The notes under the pieces were generated by a model. The model had not been told where the DNA came from. It saw only the letters and a list, made by a program, of their open reading frames with translations, and searched no databases. A program made the position numbers and the translations under genes. DNA of 37,761 nt, from the NCBI GenBank assembly GCA_013215775.1, contig JABSQO010000016.1, forward strand, positions 1 to 37,761. The letters are read 5' to 3'. This document shows positions 33,365-37,761 of this stretch, piece by piece (the stretch's first letter is position 1; the number at the start of each line of letters is the position of its first letter). This stretch comes from Piscirickettsiaceae bacterium (GTDB taxonomy: Bacteria > Pseudomonadota > Gammaproteobacteria > Nitrosococcales > Methylophagaceae).

Positions 33365-34144
33365 ATGATGGACATATTTGATAAACATGCACCGATCGGT
33401 GAAGAAGTGTACGGTAGCTCTGGTGACATGAAAAAAACGCAATATATGCTACAGCTATTAGGAACACCATGGGATGCTAATACACTCAAGTGTATTATTG
33501 CAGCAGCCGAACAAGGTATGGAATTGCATAGTGGCTATTTAGATGTTCTAAATAATGAACAAGATACAGAATCATATCGAAGCATTTTCGAATTTGGTAC
33601 TTATCCAGGAATGAAAGAATTAGACTATAATCTAGCTGGTGCATCAGGCATATTAGCCTTTATAAATGCGAGAGGTTTAGGTTATTCATTAACACCTAAA
33701 AATGTTAATGAAGCTGCGACTCAAGACTACTGGGTTGATCTCGCTATTACAGAAGCTACACCATCTGTTAATACTCTCGTTCAAGAAAAAATTGTTAAGC
33801 CAATGGTTGATGCTAGCTATTCGCAAGATACCAAAGCGGTTGATGAAGCAAAATCTAACTTAGGGCCAATCCTAGATTTATTAGATAAACAAATGATCGG
33901 AAATCAATATATTATTGGTAAATACACTTTTGCTGACGTACATTGGACAGCACTAATACATTTATTAGTATTGAGTGATTGTAGTGATCTAGTTCAGTCG
34001 CACTCACAAATTAATCGTTGGTATAGTGCTCTTGCTACACGTAAGAGTAATTGTGGCCAAAGTATTGTTTCATTTTCATTGTTACCTAATATAGAAGATA
34101 TCAAACAGAAAAAACTTTCGTCAGTAAAGATTGATGATTTCTAA
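33365..34144 (+). CDS. Glutathione-S-transferase-like protein, copy 3
   Basis: A 259-residue protein with the same layout: LGTPWDANTLKC, then GASGILAFINARG, and GKYTFADVHWTALI in the C-terminal half. Its last 25 residues (FSLLPNIEDIKQKKLSSVKI) resemble the tail of copy 1, so the three are paralogs with copy 2 lacking this tail. It has a 30-residue N-terminal extension (MMDIFDKHAPIGEEVY). A terminator follows. Function as for copy 1, unproven. Confidence 0.75.
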   Translation: MMDIFDKHAPIGEEVYGSSGDMKKTQYMLQLLGTPWDANTLKCIIAAAEQGMELHSGYLDVLNNEQDTESYRSIFEFGTYPGMKELDYNLAGASGILAFINARGLGYSLTPKNVNEAATQDYWVDLAITEATPSVNTLVQEKIVKPMVDASYSQDTKAVDEAKSNLGPILDLLDKQMIGNQYIIGKYTFADVHWTALIHLLVLSDCSDLVQSHSQINRWYSALATRKSNCGQSIVSFSLLPNIEDIKQKKLSSVKIDDF

Positions 34145-34169
34145 TTAAAAATAAGCAACTATACAAGGT

Positions 34170-34202
34170 GAGCATGGTAGTAATGCCATGCTCATTTTTT
34201 TA
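34170..34202 (+). terminator. Intrinsic terminator after the GST-like pair
   Basis: GAGCATGG / CCATGCTC stem, loop TAGTAATG, followed by ATTTTTTT. Confidence 0.9.
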
Positions 34203-34206
34203 TATC

Positions 34207-34251
34207 TGGAGCCGGAGATAAGACTTGAACTTACGACTCTCTGATTACAAA
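34207..34251 (-). repeat. tRNA 3'-half fragment, right copy
   Basis: On the minus strand this reads an anticodon loop TTTGTAA (TGT, a threonine-type anticodon), stem TCAGA, variable loop GAGTC, T-arm GTAAG-TTCAAGT-CTTAT with all five pairs possible, acceptor 3' strand CTCCGGC, then T and CCA. The 5' half of a tRNA is absent upstream (34252 onward does not fold), so it is not a functional gene. It matches 7275-7307 in direct orientation. A tRNA 3' end is the usual target of site-specific integrases. Confidence 0.7.
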
Positions 34252-34430
34252 GTATGACTGTGGCGTTCAACTTATTGATAATAAAATATATATATGTCGT
34301 TCGTTGCGATACTTACACCGCTATGCATAACAGTTCACGACTGATCCAAGCAAAATTCACGAATTATTATTTACCTGAAAATTAAATTCAAAATAACTGT
34401 TTCATGGGTAACAACTAAGGAGTGTTCAAT

Positions 34431-34602
34431 ATGAAAGCATGGTTATTAACAACCTTTCCTCTAGTCCTATTTATCAATTCAACAAGTTACTATAGGTTTG
34501 CAATGGATTCATCAGAAATGGGTTTTAGAAGGCGGGGTCATCAACGATCTTAATAACACCCATGATAGGCGTTATCTCATGAGTACCCGTTTCCACTTTT
34601 AA
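34431..34602 (+). pseudogene. Decayed outer-membrane protein gene (deleted, frameshifted)
   Basis: A signal-peptide start (MKAWLLTTFPLVLFINSTS) with AAGGAG upstream is joined out of frame to a barrel-like C-terminus (QWIHQKWVLEGG...YLMSTRFHF-stop, ending at 34602). In the start's own frame the ORF is only 40 codons (34431-34553). The end is a typical aromatic C-terminal strand, so most of the middle of an outer-membrane gene seems to be lost. It lies beside a metal-sensing pair, so a metal-related porin is possible. Confidence 0.5.
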
Positions 34603-34627
34603 GCTAAAAAGAATTATTTTTGGTTTT

Positions 34628-36013
34628 TTAGTCCGTGATAGGAAAGATAATCTGAAATTGTGTTTCTGCCTCATTTGAGGTGACGGTAATAGTGCCGCTA
34701 TGAGTTTCAATGATTGATTTGGTAATCGCTAAACCTAAACCGGTACCTTCACTGGTACGCTGACGTGATGGGTCAATTCGATAAAAGCGATTGAATAGTT
34801 TTGGTAAATGCTCTGAAAGGATTGGTTCGCCAGGATTTTGAACAACAATGCTGACGTGATTATCATGTGTTTCAAGTTTAACTGTCACTGTATGTTTTTT
34901 TGGTGTATGTCTGATAGCATTAGATAGTAAATTACTTAATGCACGCCTTATCATCAAACGATTACAGTGAATCCGAGCTTGTCCTTCAAGAGATAAAAAA
35001 ACAGCTTTGTCTTCTGCCCAGGCTTCATAATAGTCGAAGAGACTTCTTATTTCATCGTATAAATCAATATCCTCTATATCAAGAGGAACAAGGTTATTAT
35101 CCGTTTTTGCTAAAAACAACATATCAGCAATCATTTGAGATAAACGCTCAAATTCTTCCATATTAGAATAGAATATTTCCTGATACTCTTCTATGGTGCG
35201 AGTACGTGACAGGACTACTTGAGTTTGAGTCATTAGGTTTGTGACTGGTGTACGTAACTCATGGGCAATATCCACAGAAAAATTGGATAATTGGGCAAAT
35301 GCCTTATCCATTCGTTGCAATAGGTCATTGAATGATATTGCTAGTTCAGAAAGTTCAGCAGGGATGCTTTCAGGATTAAGCCGAGTGCTTAATTCATTAC
35401 TGCTGATATGGCTGATCTGATCTGTTATGTGGCGTAAAGGTCGGTGGCCATATCGTACTGCAAGCCAACTCATTAGACTCATCACAATAATGCCCGCAAC
35501 TATCATCCCCCATAGAATAATGCGAAAATGTGCTAGAAAGTGCTGATGAAAATCGGTGGCAATAGCAATGGTAATGGTATAAGGAATGCTATTGTTTCCA
35601 GTAAGCTGTTGGGTGAGAATGCGGTAATTATTATTAGTATTACTTCTCCATTGTTGTACTTTTTCTTTATAGGGATACTCGGCTGATGGCATAGTAATCA
35701 GAGTCAGATCTAGTTCCAAGCTGTTATATATCAGTTTACCGTTAATATCTGTAATACGGAGCAAGGGGTGGTGATGACCAACCAGAATATCATCAAAACG
35801 TTGTTTTATTTGCAACAGATTCTGATTGGGTCGTAGAGACTTGAGTGGTTGTTTAATCGCATCGGCAATTAATCTGAGTTCCTTAAGATCGCCCAATTCA
35901 AAGTGTTTTTCAATTGATCGTTCCATTAGCCAACCAAAAGATAGAAATACGATGGTTGCAACTATACTGAATAAAAAGGTAAGGCGTAAAGTAAGCGAAA
36001 CTGGATGCTTCAT
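34628..36013 (-). CDS. CusS/CopS-like heavy-metal sensor histidine kinase
   Basis: A 461-residue kinase with an N-terminal helix (residues ~8-30), a periplasmic sensor domain of about 125 residues, a second helix (~165-190), HAMP, then HisKA (SVDIAHELRTPVTNL) and ATPase boxes (NLLSNAIRH, GTGLGLAITKS). It is the cztS/silS/copS type. Metal ligands may include the HHHP near residue 80. It starts one base inside the stop of the regulator gene (TAATG), so the pair is coupled. Confidence 0.88.
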   Translation of the reverse strand: MKHPVSLTLRLTFLFSIVATIVFLSFGWLMERSIEKHFELGDLKELRLIADAIKQPLKSLRPNQNLLQIKQRFDDILVGHHHPLLRITDINGKLIYNSLELDLTLITMPSAEYPYKEKVQQWRSNTNNNYRILTQQLTGNNSIPYTITIAIATDFHQHFLAHFRIILWGMIVAGIIVMSLMSWLAVRYGHRPLRHITDQISHISSNELSTRLNPESIPAELSELAISFNDLLQRMDKAFAQLSNFSVDIAHELRTPVTNLMTQTQVVLSRTRTIEEYQEIFYSNMEEFERLSQMIADMLFLAKTDNNLVPLDIEDIDLYDEIRSLFDYYEAWAEDKAVFLSLEGQARIHCNRLMIRRALSNLLSNAIRHTPKKHTVTVKLETHDNHVSIVVQNPGEPILSEHLPKLFNRFYRIDPSRQRTSEGTGLGLAITKSIIETHSGTITVTSNEAETQFQIIFPITD

Positions 36014-36699
36014 TATGAATTGTGTCCCGTTATGTCGAGCATATACCCCATACCTCGCACGGTATGAATCAGTTTGGGTTCGAAGTCATCATCTATCTTG
36101 GATCGTAAACGGCGAATAGCAACATCAATAATATTGGTATCACTGTCAAAATTCATATCCCAGACTTGAGATGCGATTAATGAACGAGGTAGCACTTCCC
36201 CTTGGTGGCGAATCAGTAGTTCCAGAAGTAAAAATTCTTTTGCAGTGAGGTGAATGCGTTGACCTGATCGGCTAACACGATGCCGAGTTAGGTCCATATC
36301 TAGATTTGCAATAGTTAAAATTAATTCACTTGTCGAGCTTGTACCACGACGTATTAAGGTACGAACACGTGCCAGTAATTCAGCAAAGGCAAAGGGCTTC
36401 ACTAAATAATCATCAGCACCAAGTTCTAAACCTTTCACTCTATCATCAACGCTATCACGAGCTGTAAGAAATAATACAGACACATTATTATTCGCTTCAC
36501 GTAGCGATTTGAGGATCCGCCAACCATCCAAACCTGGCAGCATGACATCCAAGATCAGTAAATCATAAGACTCTGTCATCGCTTGATGATAACCATCCAG
36601 GCCATCATGGAGAAGATCAACGACAAAGCCAGCTTCGTTTAAGCCTTGTTTAAGGTATTTACCTGTTTTGATTTCATCTTCAACGATTAAGATTTTCAT
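36013..36699 (-). CDS. CusR/CopR-like response regulator
   Basis: A 228-residue OmpR-class regulator: receiver with acceptor Asp51 ([13 protein letters not shown]) and the Lys in YLVKPFAF, then a winged helix ([27 protein letters not shown]). It is the partner of the kinase and should activate copper or silver genes. A CusR-like box at 36861 lies upstream. Start ATG at 36699. Confidence 0.9.
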   Translation of the reverse strand: MKILIVEDEIKTGKYLKQGLNEAGFVVDLLHDGLDGYHQAMTESYDLLILDVMLPGLDGWRILKSLREANNNVSVLFLTARDSVDDRVKGLELGADDYLVKPFAFAELLARVRTLIRRGTSSTSELILTIANLDMDLTRHRVSRSGQRIHLTAKEFLLLELLIRHQGEVLPRSLIASQVWDMNFDSDTNIIDVAIRRLRSKIDDDFEPKLIHTVRGMGYMLDITGHNS

Positions 36700-37140
36700 T
36701 TGTTATTGATTACCACATTTATTTCGATGGTTGTTGCTATATCCACCAGTCAAGATAAGTATCAAAGCTTAGCGATGGCTCATTATATTGCCGGTGATCA
36801 CGGTTAAAACCGGTATCAATTAGAGTAACTTATCGTTACTAATATTAATATGGCAGCAGTATTACAAAGTTGTAATGATCATGTCATCTGTTAGACATGA
36901 CGTAGAGCTTATTCTGTCTATTAAATAATTTCTACGGTGAATCACGCCCATGATAACAATCGGAAGAAAATTGTTTAATATGAGTATCGTCTGGGTGGTC
37001 GTGATAGGTGTAATGATCTGGTTATATCCCATACATGCAAGTTAATTGAATTGAATCAAACCCAGAATTAAAAATGGGTTACTAGCATTAACCGTATAAA
37101 CAATTACTAATATATTTACAAATTTAAGGAACATATTACT
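36700..37140. promoter_or_regulatory. Divergent control region with CusR-like box and inverted repeat
   Basis: This 441-base spacer holds ATTACAA-AG-TTGTAAT (36861-36876), similar to the CusR box TGACAA-N2-TTGTCA, and an inverted repeat TCATGTC-N8-GACATGA (36879-36900) beside it. A short ORF at 36950-37045 is described separately. Nothing else is recognised. Confidence 0.55.
36950..37045 (+). CDS. Possible 31-residue single-helix membrane peptide
   Basis: MITIGRKLFNMSIVWVVVIG... reads as one hydrophobic helix. It has no strong ribosome-binding site and no recognised family, and lies between the CusR-like box and the DUF2231 gene. It may be a leader peptide, a lost gene's signal sequence or chance. 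Confidence 0.25.
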   Translation: MITIGRKLFNMSIVWVVVIGVMIWLYPIHAS

Positions 37141-37761
37141 GTGCCAGATATCATCCCCAACCTTCATCCAATCTTTGTACATTTTAGCGTTGCGTTGTTG
37201 TCGCTTGCCGTTGTACTTTCTATTGTGTTGCCATTCATCAAATCCTCACCATTAAAAGATCAATGGGAGATCGTTGCTCGTTGGGCATTATGGTTTGGTG
37301 CAGGCTTCGGAATCATTACTGGCCTCGCCGGTCTATATGCTTACAATACGGTTGCTCACGATACGCCATCTCATTTAGCCATGACCGATCACCGAAATTG
37401 GGCTGTAATCACGATAATACTATTTGTAGCACTTGCCGCTTGGTCTATTACTTGGGAACGTAAGAACAAAAAACTAGGGGCACTTTATCTGGTCTGCATG
37501 GCTGTCGCTGGTTCTGTATTAGTGTCAACCGCATGGCATGGCGGAGAAGTTGTTTATCGTTATGGCATAGGGGTCATGTCGTTACCGAACGTAGAAGAGG
37601 GGGCTGATGGACATAACCATAGTCATAATACCGCACCGAAAGCCGGCAGTGAATATCAACCTGTAAGTAGTAATATATCTACACAGCACGATGACCATTC
37701 TCACTCGGCTAATGACGTGAAATTGATTGAACCATCGAAAGCAGCAGATGACACTCACTCG
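37141..37761 (+). CDS. DUF2231 membrane protein (5' part)
   Basis: The gene starts at GTG 37141 with AAGGA ten bases upstream and is open to the window end (207 residues). It has four predicted membrane helices with the DUF2231 start IPNLHPIFVHF, and conserved histidines (LAMTDHRN, STAWHGGE). After the membrane part comes a His-rich tail (DGHNHSHN, HDDHSHS), likely periplasmic and metal-binding. The location beside a CusR-like box and CusRS pair suggests it is part of the copper/silver response. Confidence 0.85.
   Translation, partial: MPDIIPNLHPIFVHFSVALLSLAVVLSIVLPFIKSSPLKDQWEIVARWALWFGAGFGIITGLAGLYAYNTVAHDTPSHLAMTDHRNWAVITIILFVALAAWSITWERKNKKLGALYLVCMAVAGSVLVSTAWHGGEVVYRYGIGVMSLPNVEEGADGHNHSHNTAPKAGSEYQPVSSNISTQHDDHSHSANDVKLIEPSKAADDTHS

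Noticed and set aside
34207-34251. A functional tRNA gene on the minus strand
   Set aside because: Only the 3' half (anticodon loop to CCA) is present; no 5' half with D-arm and matching acceptor strand can be found next to it.
1-37761. CRISPR arrays, rRNA, insertion sequences, integrases or transposases
   Set aside because: No regularly spaced repeats, rRNA-like stretches or transposase/integrase motifs were found on either strand.

Overview
The window looks like chromosomal DNA of a low-to-moderate GC gammaproteobacterium. The left end carries genes typical of that class (suhB, typA, a PP0621-type zinc-ribbon protein, pilS-pilR). A marine hydrocarbon- or methyl-compound-using relative, such as a Cycloclasticus- or Methylophaga-like bacterium, would fit the gene content. 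That is inference; no rRNA or other taxonomic marker is present.

Layout: (1) 1-7217 is core-like: the 3' part of an L,D-transpeptidase gene, an Lpp-like lipoprotein, suhB, typA, a small membrane zinc-ribbon protein and the PilS/PilR two-component pair. (2) 7369-15348, minus strand, is a heavy-metal handling cluster: a His-rich exported protein, a HupE/UreJ-type permease fused to a periplasmic domain, a PII-like regulator, a CzcA/CusA-type RND pump, its adaptor, a TolC-type outer-membrane protein and a His-rich CzcI/CopL-like protein. (3) 15575-16186 is a LexA-type repressor with a palindrome just upstream. (4) 16266-24148 is the most distinctive block. A NorD/CbbO-like VWA protein and a NorQ/CbbQ-like AAA+ ATPase are divergent from a plus-strand run: an AlkB/XylM-like membrane diiron hydroxylase, a truncated haemoglobin, a small Fe-S protein, a GST-like protein, a XylA-like ferredoxin-reductase, a two-helix membrane peptide, a decayed outer-membrane protein and a secreted truncated haemoglobin. 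(5) 24293-34144 continues with a DUF4242 protein, a nitronate monooxygenase, a methyltransferase-like protein, a MetX-like alpha/beta hydrolase, an acyl-CoA-dehydrogenase-like flavoprotein, a FixL/FixJ-type two-component pair and two more GST-like proteins behind an FNR-type box. (6) 34431-37761 holds a decayed outer-membrane gene, a CusS/CusR-type pair with a CusR-like box, and the start of a DUF2231 membrane protein.

How the parts may work together: the hydroxylase plus the XylA-like reductase form a plausible XylMA-type membrane monooxygenase. The AAA+/VWA pair belongs to a group that activates metalloenzymes (CbbQ/CbbO for Rubisco, NorQ/NorD for nitric oxide reductase), so here it may mature or reactivate the diiron enzyme. 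The GST-like proteins, haemoglobins, nitronate monooxygenase and acyl-CoA-dehydrogenase-like protein may process the product or manage O2, NO or reactive intermediates. The substrate cannot be read from sequence. The hydroxylase lacks one of the nine histidines expected in AlkB (Gln at position 308).

Two directly repeated fragments matching the 3' half of a tRNA (anticodon-loop TGT, so threonine-like) lie at 7275-7307 and 34217-34249. They bracket regions 2 to 5, which suggests that the 27 kb between them may be an old insertion at a tRNA. No integrase is visible.
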